DNA from: Planctomycetota bacterium
Lineage (GTDB): Bacteria > Planctomycetota > Brocadiia > SM23-32
Reading direction: 5' to 3'
Length of the DNA stretch: 6,391 nt
Assembly: GCA_030604585.1 (NCBI GenBank)
Contig: JAUVVP010000120.1
Span: 1 to 6,391 of the forward strand
Positions 1 through 6,352 of this stretch are shown piece after piece. The position numbers and the translations under genes were made by a program. Within the stretch, counting starts at the first letter, position 1; every line of letters begins with the position of its first letter. The notes beneath the pieces are model-generated. The model made no database searches and was not told the origin of the DNA. It was given only the letters and a program-made list of their open reading frames with translations.

Positions 1-154
1 CAAACCCCGTTCGTGACGAGGACGAGCGAGAAGCCCGAGGGCAAGGCGGCAGGCGCAAAACGCCGGAAGCGTGGCTGAAGCCACGTTGAGGACGTTTTGC
101 GCCGACAACATAGCCATCGGGCTTCGTAGCCGGCCGCAGTAGATCCGGGTTTTG
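1..154. repeat. Large nested imperfect palindrome (mobile-element-like or structured-RNA-like), left edge at or beyond the window start
   Basis: Blocks on the left pair with blocks on the right about a single axis between 77 and 78, so paired positions always sum to 155: 1-4 with 151-154, 6-9 with 146-149, 30-38 with 117-125, 40-42 with 113-115, 52-62 with 93-103 (11 bp, perfect), and 70-76 with 79-85 (CGTGGCT/AGCCACG). By hand count about 49 of 77 positions are Watson-Crick, with no indels needed. Many mismatches are G-A or A-G, including a tandem GA/AG at 66-67 and 88-89, which would be stable in RNA. No protein is encoded; frame 1 has stops at 76-78 and 127-129. The register suggests a palindromic mini-element or a long hairpin RNA. 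It probably extends left of the window. The family is not identified. Confidence 0.8.
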
Positions 155-159
155 CAATA

Positions 160-411
160 GCTCCTAACGCCCACATCGCGTTCCACCGCTGCGTCGCCAG
201 TCTGATGGGTTCCTCCATCGAAGGGCGTCCCGCCGGCCAGGGACAACTGGACATCCCCTGGGTGCTGGCTAGGCTCCGCGACCAGCGCTCTGACCCCAGC
301 GCCATTCTGGAGCTGTGGACGCCGCCCGAAGAGAAACTGTCCGACACCATCGCCAAGGAAGCCGATTGGGCCGCCGCCGGCGTCGAATACCTTCGCCGCC
401 TGATTCCAGCG
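160..411 (+). pseudogene. 3' fragment of a sugar phosphate isomerase/epimerase (xylose-isomerase-like TIM barrel)
   Basis: Frame 1 reads a stretch typical of the C-terminus of xylose-isomerase-like TIM-barrel proteins (AP endonuclease 2 superfamily): SLMGSSIEGRPAGQGQLDIP, then a run ending in AILELWTPPE, then TIAKEADWAA and VEYLRRLIPA. Complete members are about 250-300 residues; only the last 75-85 are here. Recognisable sequence starts within about 20 nt of the end of the large palindrome. The same frame has stops inside the palindrome, so no upstream part can be joined. The ATG at 205-207 has no Shine-Dalgarno and falls inside the conserved region, so it is not a real start. There is no stop in frame near the expected end. 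A one-base shift would give TGA at 401-403 (frame 2), or TGA at 447-449 (frame 3), the latter overlapping the next ATG. I read it as a truncated remnant, possibly cut by the palindrome. The family call is from memory of conserved motifs. Confidence 0.65.
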
Positions 412-434
412 AAAGCGCAGAAGCGCGCCGTTCC

Positions 435-440
435 GGAGGG
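435..440 (+). promoter_or_regulatory. Shine-Dalgarno of the alpha/beta hydrolase
   Basis: GGAGGG lies 5 nt before the ATG at 446. It fixes the start of the hydrolase and shows that translation begins independently of the isomerase remnant. No convincing -35/-10 pair was seen between 155 and 434, so the promoter is probably upstream or weak. Confidence 0.7.
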
Positions 441-445
441 TCAGG

Positions 446-2086
446 ATGAGCACGACGCAAGAGGACGTGAGGCACACGAGTTACGAGCATGCCGTCAGGC
501 ACTTCGCTTCGAGGTCGGAGTGGCTGGACTACGCCCGCTGGCTGAGGCGCCACGCTCGCGTCAGCCTCGGGCTCCTTCCCGGGCCTCCCAGGTGTGCGCT
601 CAGGGCCAGGCTCTTCGGGCGGTGGGAGGGGGACGGCTACTCGTGCGAGAAGGCCAGCTTCGAGTCGCTGCCGGGCTTCTTCGTCACCGGCAATACGTTC
701 CGCCCCTTGCACCGGGGCCGCCGCAAACGGAAGCAGCCGGGCATCCTCTGCCCTCACGGACACTGGCCCGACGGGCGGCTGCACGACCACGACCCGGCCG
801 GCAGCGTCATAGCGCGCTGCATTCAGCTTGCGCGGATGGGCGCAACGGTGTTCAGTTGGGACATGGTGGGCTACAACGACTCGTGCCAGATCCCCCACCG
901 CGAGTTCCGCGCCGCGGACCCGCATTGGGGCCTGTCCCTGATGGGCCTCCAGGCCTGGAACACCATCCGGGCGACCGACTTCTTGCTCTCGTTGCCCGAG
1001 GTGAACGCCGGACGCATCGGCGTGACGGGCTGCTCGGGAGGCGGCACCCAGACGTTCGCGCACATGGCCGTGGACGAGCGCATCGCCGCAGCGGCCCCCA
1101 TCTGCATGATCTCCTATCGTTTCCAGGGCGGCTGCCTCTGCGAGAACGCGCCGTTGCTGAGGCTCCACGCGACGAACGTGGAGCTGGCCAGGCTCTTCGC
1201 CCCGAAGCCGCTCTTCGTCGGCAGTTGCACCGGAGATTGGACGGCCGACACGCCCGAGAGGGAGCTGCCCGCCCTGCGCGCCGTCTATCGCCTCTACGGT
1301 GCCAAGGGCCGGGTTTTCGGACTGCACGTGGACGCAGGCCACAACTACAACCGCCGGATGCGCGAGGCCGTCTACGGCTTCTTCAATCGCTGGCTGTTCG
1401 GTGCCGCGTCTGTAAGACCCGTCGGCGAATCTGCCGTGGGCAGGCCGCCGCTGCGGGACAGGATGGTCTGGTGGGGCCGCAAGGTGCCCGCCCGAATGCG
1501 GCCAAAGGCCCTTCGCGAGCTGTGGCGCCGCCGCTGCGAGGCCGCCCTCCGGCCCCACCTGAAGGGCGCGGCCGCCGCGCGAAAGGGGCTGGGCCCGCTG
1601 CTGCCCCATGCGCTCGGCATCACGCCAGCGAGCGTTGATCAGTGCCGTGCGGCTGACCCGAAGAGCGTCAGCATCGCGGTGTCCGGGCAGTCCCTGCTCG
1701 TAACACCCGCCCGGCGAAGTCGGCCCGGCGGAGGCGAAGTCGAGTTCGCTTTGACCTACAACCGCAGCGCCCTGGCGCAGCGCGTGCATGAGGTCCTGGC
1801 CGCGCTTCAGAACGCATCGGGACACAGGACGCTGGTCGGGAAGGGCGACGCCGGGCCGGCCTGTCTGCTGGCGGGAGCCCTGTCAAGGCGCGTCAAGGCC
1901 CTCGACGTGGACATGTGCGGCTTCGATCCGGCTGAGGAGAACTCGTGGCGCAGGCACTTCGATACGCCGTGCATCCGGCAGGTCGGCGGACTCGCGACGG
2001 CCTTCGCCATGGTCGGTACCCGCCCGCTCGAACTGCGCAGCGCACCGGCGACTCTCAAGGAACTGGCCGCCAGATACGCGCGCTGA
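446..2086 (+). CDS. Alpha/beta hydrolase, acetyl xylan esterase-like, with degenerate C-terminal hydrolase-like domain
   Basis: A 546-residue protein, probably cytoplasmic, since the start shows no signal peptide. Residues about 75-320 are an alpha/beta hydrolase of the large bacterial esterase/peptidase-like group (Abhydrolase_7/AXE1-like). HGHWPDGR at 104-111 is the usual loop after the first core strands. The nucleophile elbow GCSGGGTQTF puts the catalytic Ser at 197. GDWT gives the likely acid, Asp264. AGHNYN gives the catalytic His299. Substrate is unknown; carbohydrate esters are a reasonable guess given the adjoining sugar isomerase remnant. Residues about 320-400 are an Arg-rich linker. 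Residues about 405-535 resemble the second, non-catalytic hydrolase-like half of longer relatives: VGKGDAGPACLLAGAL replaces a nucleophile elbow and lacks the Ser, and a GGLATAF...RPLEL stretch follows. The start is set by GGAGGG 5 nt upstream. The fold and catalytic triad are fairly certain; the substrate is not. Confidence 0.88.
   Translation: MSTTQEDVRHTSYEHAVRHFASRSEWLDYARWLRRHARVSLGLLPGPPRCALRARLFGRWEGDGYSCEKASFESLPGFFVTGNTFRPLHRGRRKRKQPGILCPHGHWPDGRLHDHDPAGSVIARCIQLARMGATVFSWDMVGYNDSCQIPHREFRAADPHWGLSLMGLQAWNTIRATDFLLSLPEVNAGRIGVTGCSGGGTQTFAHMAVDERIAAAAPICMISYRFQGGCLCENAPLLRLHATNVELARLFAPKPLFVGSCTGDWTADTPERELPALRAVYRLYGAKGRVFGLHVDAGHNYNRRMREAVYGFFNRWLFGAASVRPVGESAVGRPPLRDRMVWWGRKVPARMRPKALRELWRRRCEAALRPHLKGAAAARKGLGPLLPHALGITPASVDQCRAADPKSVSIAVSGQSLLVTPARRSRPGGGEVEFALTYNRSALAQRVHEVLAALQNASGHRTLVGKGDAGPACLLAGALSRRVKALDVDMCGFDPAEENSWRRHFDTPCIRQVGGLATAFAMVGTRPLELRSAPATLKELAARYAR
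1709..1742 (+). repeat. Short overlapping direct repeats in the hydrolase linker
   Basis: GCCCGGCG occurs at 1709-1716 and 1723-1730, and GGCGAAGTCG at 1713-1722 and 1733-1742. They encode the low-complexity stretch ARRSRPGGGEVE inside the degenerate C-terminal part of the hydrolase. It may be a local duplication or the relic of a small inserted repeat; the reading frame is kept. This is weak evidence by itself. Confidence 0.4.
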
Positions 2087-2125
2087 AACGAGCCTCCAGC
2101 GTTCCGCTCGCCTCGCAGGTCACCG

Positions 2126-2154
2126 TTGGATGCCCTTCCTGCAGGGGATATAAT
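2126..2154 (+). promoter_or_regulatory. Sigma70-type promoter for the M16 peptidase/serine hydrolase operon
   Basis: A perfect -10 hexamer TATAAT at 2149-2154 follows TTGGAT at 2126-2131 (3 of 6 matches to TTGACA, including TTG) with a 17-nt spacer. Transcription would start near 2161, giving a leader of about 35-40 nt before the peptidase start. It stands out because the rest of the 113-nt gap is GC-rich. There is no clear intrinsic terminator for the hydrolase in the gap: CGAGC at 2089-2093 can pair with GCTCG at 2106-2110, but no T-run follows. Confidence 0.6.
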
Positions 2155-2187
2155 GCCCTGACGAAGCCCGATGCCCGAGCCGCGAGA

Positions 2188-2191
2188 GGAG
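2188..2191 (+). promoter_or_regulatory. Shine-Dalgarno that decides the M16 peptidase start
   Basis: GGAG (within AGAGGAG, 2185-2191) sits 8 nt before the ATG at 2200 but only 2 nt before the ATG at 2194. The spacing favours 2200. Both starts are in frame and leave the signal peptide intact. Confidence 0.6.
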
Positions 2192-2199
2192 TGATGCAA

Positions 2200-5079
2200 A
2201 TGAGGACCCGCCGTTTCGCCCGTTGTCTGTTCGCAGCGCTGTTGCTGTCGGCCGGCCTGCACACGGCGTGGGCCGACGACCCCGACCTGGCGGCGCCGCT
2301 GCCCGTTGACCCGAACGTCGAGATGATCGAGCTGCCCAACGGGCTGACGTGCTGGATACGCGCGCACTCGACCCCGCCGAACAGGATGGGCGTCTGGCTC
2401 CACGTGGGCAGCGGGTCCATGAACGAGGAGGACGAGGAGCGCGGGCTGGCGCACTTCCTGGAGCACATGGCCTTCCGCGGCAGCGAGAACTTCGCGCCCG
2501 GCATGCTGGTGAAATACTTCGAGTCCATCGGGCTGACCTTCGGCCACCATCAGAACGCCTTCACCGGCTTCGACCAGACGACCTATGTGCTGACGCTGCC
2601 CAACACGGAGGAGGAGACGCTGCGCAAGGGGCTGCTGTGCATGGCCGATTTCGCCCATCGTCTCAGCCTGCTCGGCGAGGAGCTCGAGAAGGAGCGCGGG
2701 GTGGTGCTGGAAGAGATCCGGGCGCGCAAGGGCGCGCGGCAGCGCATCGTCGAGAAACTCCTTCCCGTCCTGCTGCCGGGCTCCCGCGCGGCCGAGCGCC
2801 TCCCCATCGGCAAGGAGGAGGTCGTCGAGAGCGTCGAACGCCGCCAGTTCGTGGGTTACTACGGCACGTGGTACCGCTCCGACAACTCGACCCTCCTGAT
2901 CGTCGGCGACATTGACCCGGAAGCCCTCGCGGCGATGGTAACCGAGGGCTTCGCCGATTGGGAGGCCGCGTCCGACCCGGCCGAGAACGCCGACCCCGGG
3001 ATCAAGCTCTACACGCGGACCCGCGCCGCGACGATCACCGATCCCGAGCTGACCACCGCGGACGCCAGCGTCGTGTCGGTCAAGCCCCTGGAGGTATTGA
3101 AGACGGTCGGCGACTTCCGCCGTGAGCTGGTTGACGACATCGGGATGTGGATCGTGAACCGTCGCCTGGGCGAGATGGTGCAGAAGGGGACGGCGCCCTT
3201 TCAGAGGGCCCGGCTGACCAAGTACCCCCTGTGGAACGTCTGCACCTACGTGGAAGCGGAGGCCACCGGCCAACCGGACCGCTCGGTCGCCATGCTCGAG
3301 TCCGTGCTGACCGAACTGAAGCGGGCCCGGGAGCACGGCTTCCTGGCGCAGGAACTGGGCGATGCCCGCAAGGCCATCCTGGCCGCGGCCGAACAGGACG
3401 CTAAGACCGAGCCCACCAGGGACGCGCGGGCATTCCTCGGCTACATGAACGACTGCGTCTCGCGGGAGCGCAAGCCCATGTCCGAGAGCCAGCGGCTCGG
3501 TCTCCTGAAGGCGCTGATGGATGGCGTAACGCTGGAGGAGGCCTGGGCCGCATTCCGCCGCAGCTTCGACGCGGAGACGCGGCTGCTGCTGGTGACAATG
3601 CCGGAGAAGGAGGACCTGGCGGTCCCGCCCGACGAGGAGCTGCTCGCGGTCGCAGAAGAAGTCGAGGCGAGCGAAGTTGAACCGCTGCTCGCCAAGGAGC
3701 GTCCGGACGACCTGCTGGAAGCGGAACCGACGCCGGGGCACGTCGTCGAGCAGGAGGAGGACCCCGACCTGAAAGTCCTGTCCGTCACGCTCAGCAACGG
3801 GGTGCGGGCCCATCTGCGCAGCATGGATTACAAGAAGGACCACGTGATCGTGGCGATCACCCTGGCCGGGGGGGTCATCCGGGAGACCGCGATGAATCGC
3901 GGTATTACTGGCGTTGCCACGCTGGCTTTCAATCGGCCGGCCGGCGGCCGGCTCTCCTCCACGGACATCCGCGACATGATGACGGGCAAGAACGTGGCGC
4001 TCAGCGGCAGGGCCGGCAGGGACCTGCTGGTCATTAGCATTGCCGGCACTCCCGAGGACATTGAGGAAGGATTCCGGCTCGCCCACCTGCTGCTGACGCA
4101 GCCGCGCATCGAGCCACCGGCGCTGAAGATATGGAAGGAGCGCCGTTCCCAGGAGATAGAGGAGCGCAAGACCAGCGTTGTGGCGCATCGCAACGAGGAA
4201 GTCATGGCGCTGCTGAGCAAGAACGACCCCCGGCTGAAGTTCCTCGTGCAGGAGCAGGTGGACCGACTCACCCTGGAGGACGGCCAGCAGTGGCTCGAGG
4301 GCATCATCCGGTCCGCTCCCATGGAAGTGGCCGTGGTCGGCGACATCGAGCGCGACCGGGCGCTGGGACTCACGTTGAAGTACCTCGGTTCACTTCCGCG
4401 CCGTCCCCTCGGGGACGTGGCCCTGGACGGGCTGCGCGAGATCGAGCAGATGCCCGGGCCGCTGGTCTCCGCCGTGGAAGTGGAGACGATCACTCCAAAG
4501 GCCGTTCTGCTGGTGGGCTGGCGCGGTGCGGCCTGGACGGCGGTGAAGGAACGCCGCGTTCTGCAGATCGCCTCGCAGATACTGACGACTCGCCTGCGGG
4601 AGGAGATCCGCGAAGAGCTCGGCCTCGCCTACTCGCCCTACTGCATCGCCCGGGCGGGAAAGGCCTACCCCGCGGTCGGACTCTTCAGCGCTTACCTGAC
4701 GGCCGACCCGGAAACCGTGACCGACATGGCCGAGGTCACGCGCCGCGTCATCGAGCAGTTCGCGAAGGACGGTCCGACCGACGACGAGATGCAGGCGGCT
4801 CGCAAGCAGTTCCGCAACCTGATCGAAACGGACCAGAAGGAGCCCGGCTACTGGGCGAGCGTCCTATCCGATCTCGATTATCACGGCACCAGGCTCGCAG
4901 ACGTCAAGCAGGCCATGGAGATGTACACCTCCTACACGCGCGAGGACGTCATGGAGGTCGTGAACAAGTACCTGACGGAGGAAAGGCGCATCCAGGTGAT
5001 CGCCCTGCCCAAGAGGGAGGCGGAGGAGCCCGAGGCCCACCTGAGGACCCCGACCGCCGAGCCGGCCGCCGTCAGGTGA
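2200..5079 (+). CDS. Secreted M16 family zinc metallopeptidase (PqqL/pitrilysin-like), two-lobed
   Basis: A 959-residue protein, near the usual length of full-size single-chain M16 peptidases (about 930). Residues 1-25 are a signal peptide: basic MRTRR, a hydrophobic Leu/Ala core, then AWA before Asp26, so it is exported to the periplasm. The catalytic lobe starts near residue 40. The inverted zinc motif HFLEH is at 85-89 (His85, Glu88, His89). EKERGVVLEEI at 163-173 supplies the third zinc ligand, probably Glu172, with the conserved Glu165. The second subdomain of lobe one follows, with YYGTWYRSDN and VGDIDPE. An acidic linker spans about 468-527. Lobe two (about 528-940) lacks the zinc motif but keeps the substrate-binding Arg804/Tyr811 pair in IREELGLAYSP, as expected. 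It should cleave short peptides or unfolded proteins in a closed chamber. It is the first gene of an operon with the serine hydrolase. An ATG at 2194 is the alternative start. Confidence 0.93.
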   Translation: MRTRRFARCLFAALLLSAGLHTAWADDPDLAAPLPVDPNVEMIELPNGLTCWIRAHSTPPNRMGVWLHVGSGSMNEEDEERGLAHFLEHMAFRGSENFAPGMLVKYFESIGLTFGHHQNAFTGFDQTTYVLTLPNTEEETLRKGLLCMADFAHRLSLLGEELEKERGVVLEEIRARKGARQRIVEKLLPVLLPGSRAAERLPIGKEEVVESVERRQFVGYYGTWYRSDNSTLLIVGDIDPEALAAMVTEGFADWEAASDPAENADPGIKLYTRTRAATITDPELTTADASVVSVKPLEVLKTVGDFRRELVDDIGMWIVNRRLGEMVQKGTAPFQRARLTKYPLWNVCTYVEAEATGQPDRSVAMLESVLTELKRAREHGFLAQELGDARKAILAAAEQDAKTEPTRDARAFLGYMNDCVSRERKPMSESQRLGLLKALMDGVTLEEAWAAFRRSFDAETRLLLVTMPEKEDLAVPPDEELLAVAEEVEASEVEPLLAKERPDDLLEAEPTPGHVVEQEEDPDLKVLSVTLSNGVRAHLRSMDYKKDHVIVAITLAGGVIRETAMNRGITGVATLAFNRPAGGRLSSTDIRDMMTGKNVALSGRAGRDLLVISIAGTPEDIEEGFRLAHLLLTQPRIEPPALKIWKERRSQEIEERKTSVVAHRNEEVMALLSKNDPRLKFLVQEQVDRLTLEDGQQWLEGIIRSAPMEVAVVGDIERDRALGLTLKYLGSLPRRPLGDVALDGLREIEQMPGPLVSAVEVETITPKAVLLVGWRGAAWTAVKERRVLQIASQILTTRLREEIREELGLAYSPYCIARAGKAYPAVGLFSAYLTADPETVTDMAEVTRRVIEQFAKDGPTDDEMQAARKQFRNLIETDQKEPGYWASVLSDLDYHGTRLADVKQAMEMYTSYTREDVMEVVNKYLTEERRIQVIALPKREAEEPEAHLRTPTAEPAAVR

Positions 5080-5085
5080 GGAGGG
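5080..5085 (+). promoter_or_regulatory. Shine-Dalgarno of the serine hydrolase
   Basis: GGAGGG begins one base after the peptidase TGA and lies 3 nt before the ATG at 5089. The spacing is a little short but the match is strong, and no other start candidate is nearby. The tight layout suggests translational coupling. Confidence 0.6.
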
Positions 5086-5088
5086 CCA

Positions 5089-6105
5089 ATGGAAGGCGTC
5101 TTTCCCGGCAGGGAGTGGCAGTGGGCCGATGCGGCCGACGCCGGCATAGACCCGGCCGGGCTGGAGTCGGCGCGGGAGTGGCTGGTGTTCGAGGCGGGGG
5201 AGCGGCCATGCCGGGCCGTGGTGGTGCGTCACGGGCGAATGGTCGCCCAGTGGCAGCGCGGCGTTGGGACCGACGAACGGCTCGGCATAGCGTCGGCTAC
5301 CAAGTCGCTTTTCTCGTGCGTGCTGGCCATAGCCGTCGCCGAGGGCAAGGTGGGCTCCCCCGACGACGAGGTCATCGCCTACTATCCGCAGATGATGGAG
5401 GTCCCCGAGGGCCGGGGGCCGAAGCCCGGCCGCTTTGCCAAACCGGAGGACCGCGGCATCACCTTCCGCCAGGTCATCAGCAACACGTCCGGTTACATGA
5501 AACCGGGCGAGTCGCCGGGCGCCACCTTCCACTACCAGACCTTCGGGATGAACATCCTCTGCCACGCCATCGCTGCGACCTACGGGCTCTACGACAGCTC
5601 CGACCCCGGGCGCCTGCCCGGCATCGGCAAGCTGATCGAAGGGCGGATACGCGACCGGATCGGGGGCACGTGGGCCTATCGTCGGGGGAACTTCGAGCAT
5701 CCGCCCCAGAGCCTGACCGGCATCTTCGGCTACATGACGACCATCGAGGCGAGCGCTCGGGACATGGCCCGCATCGGCCTGCTCTGGCTGCATGGCGGCC
5801 GTTGGGACGGCCGGCAGGTCGTGCCGGAAGGTTGGGTCGGCGAAGCAACCCGGACGGCGCCCGACATACGTGCCAACTGCCCCGAGCAGCAGTGGTGCTA
5901 CGGGCACGGATTCTGGACCAACGATTATGGCAGGCTCTGGCCTTCGCTGCCGCGCGACTCGTTCTCCGCCAGCGGAGCAGGGCGTCAGCACATCTGGGTC
6001 TGCCCGAGCCTCGACCTGGTGGTCACCCAGAGCCCCGGTATCTACGAGGACCAGCGGGACAACGACACCGGCCTGCTGGGACGTGTCGTCTGTGCCTGCG
6101 CGTGA
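5089..6105 (+). CDS. Serine hydrolase of the class C beta-lactamase/penicillin-binding protein fold
   Basis: A 338-residue protein of the beta-lactamase family (PF00144), which includes esterases, D-aminopeptidases and PBP-like proteins. The catalytic SxxK is S69-A-T-K72 within GIASATKSLFS. The second motif, normally YxN, is probably Tyr149 in FHYQTFGMN, with Thr in place of Asn. The third motif, KTG/HTG in classic enzymes, is replaced by SASGAG at 293-298, followed by the usual strand IWVCPSLDLVVTQ. VISNTSGYM at 129-137 matches the family's LLxHTSG element. No signal peptide or membrane segment is visible, so it looks cytoplasmic although its operon partner is exported. It starts 9 nt after the peptidase stop. 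The altered motifs argue for an esterase or amidase role rather than antibiotic resistance. Family call firm; substrate unknown. Confidence 0.9.
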   Translation: MEGVFPGREWQWADAADAGIDPAGLESAREWLVFEAGERPCRAVVVRHGRMVAQWQRGVGTDERLGIASATKSLFSCVLAIAVAEGKVGSPDDEVIAYYPQMMEVPEGRGPKPGRFAKPEDRGITFRQVISNTSGYMKPGESPGATFHYQTFGMNILCHAIAATYGLYDSSDPGRLPGIGKLIEGRIRDRIGGTWAYRRGNFEHPPQSLTGIFGYMTTIEASARDMARIGLLWLHGGRWDGRQVVPEGWVGEATRTAPDIRANCPEQQWCYGHGFWTNDYGRLWPSLPRDSFSASGAGRQHIWVCPSLDLVVTQSPGIYEDQRDNDTGLLGRVVCACA

Positions 6106-6214
6106 TCCAAGCCCTGGGAGCAACTCCATGTCCCCGCAAACTCACCGCCCGATAGGGATCCACCGGCCGGGCGAGAACGTCCTGGACCCCTTCGGCGGGA
6201 GCGGCTCGACGCTG

Positions 6215-6256
6215 CCTACTCCGCCGTAGCAGCCGCTGCGGCTGCGAAGGCTGGAC
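6215..6256. repeat. 42-bp palindrome-containing insertion in the methyltransferase remnant
   Basis: GCAGCCGC at 6229-6236 and GCGGCTGC at 6238-6245 form a perfect 8-bp inverted repeat around T6237. Beyond them 6223-6225 pairs with 6249-6251 (GCC/GGC). The segment splits the conserved GSGSTL from IACEQTGRR. Its length of 42 nt keeps the frame, but it brings a TAG stop at 6227-6229. Its exact ends are inferred from the expected protein continuity, so a few bases either way are possible. Confidence 0.7.
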
Positions 6257-6313
6257 ATCGCCTGCGAGCAGACGGGCCGGCGGGCATTCCTGATGGAGGT
6301 CGACGAGCTCTAC

Positions 6314-6352
6314 CCTTCGACTTCGCTCAGGGCGGTGAGCCCGTCGAACCGC
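6314..6352. repeat. 39-bp palindromic insertion read in frame within the methyltransferase remnant
   Basis: TTCGAC at 6316-6321 pairs with GTCGAA at 6343-6348, and GGGC at 6330-6333 pairs with GCCC at 6339-6342 around a GGTGA loop. It separates MEVDELY from CDVIVERW, which are adjacent in the family, and adds 13 codons (PSTSLRAVSPSNR) without a stop or shift. From memory the TTCGACTTCGCTCAGGG core resembles a palindromic repeat dispersed in many metagenomic bacteria. That recollection has not been checked. Confidence 0.75.

Noticed and set aside
412..1638. Open reading frame continuing from the isomerase fragment through most of the hydrolase gene
   Set aside because: The translation is Arg/Gly/Ala/Pro-rich with no recognisable motifs, while the overlapping frame gives a clear alpha/beta hydrolase. 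It is a high-GC shadow frame.
2087..2115. Possible terminator hairpin after the hydrolase
   Set aside because: The stem CGAGC/GCTCG is only 5 bp with a 12-nt loop and no T-run follows.
1945..2199. N-terminal extension of the M16 peptidase frame into the hydrolase gene
   Set aside because: The extension overlaps the hydrolase coding sequence and would bury the signal peptide. The Shine-Dalgarno before 2200 and the promoter at 2126-2154 support the shorter start.
3658..3690. GAAGTCGA/GAAGTTGA near-repeat resembling the TTCGAC palindrome core
   Set aside because: It encodes VEASEVE within an acidic linker and shows no proper inverted arms, so it is explained by Glu/Val codon repetition.
1807..4188. 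793-codon open frame on the minus strand opposite the hydrolase end and the M16 gene
   Set aside because: It lies antisense to well-supported genes, has no family motifs and no ribosome binding site. It is explained by high GC and codon bias of the + strand genes.
4131..6155. 674-codon + strand frame overlapping the M16 3' end and the serine hydrolase
   Set aside because: Low-complexity Arg/Gly/Pro composition; the other frame carries both real proteins with conserved catalytic motifs.
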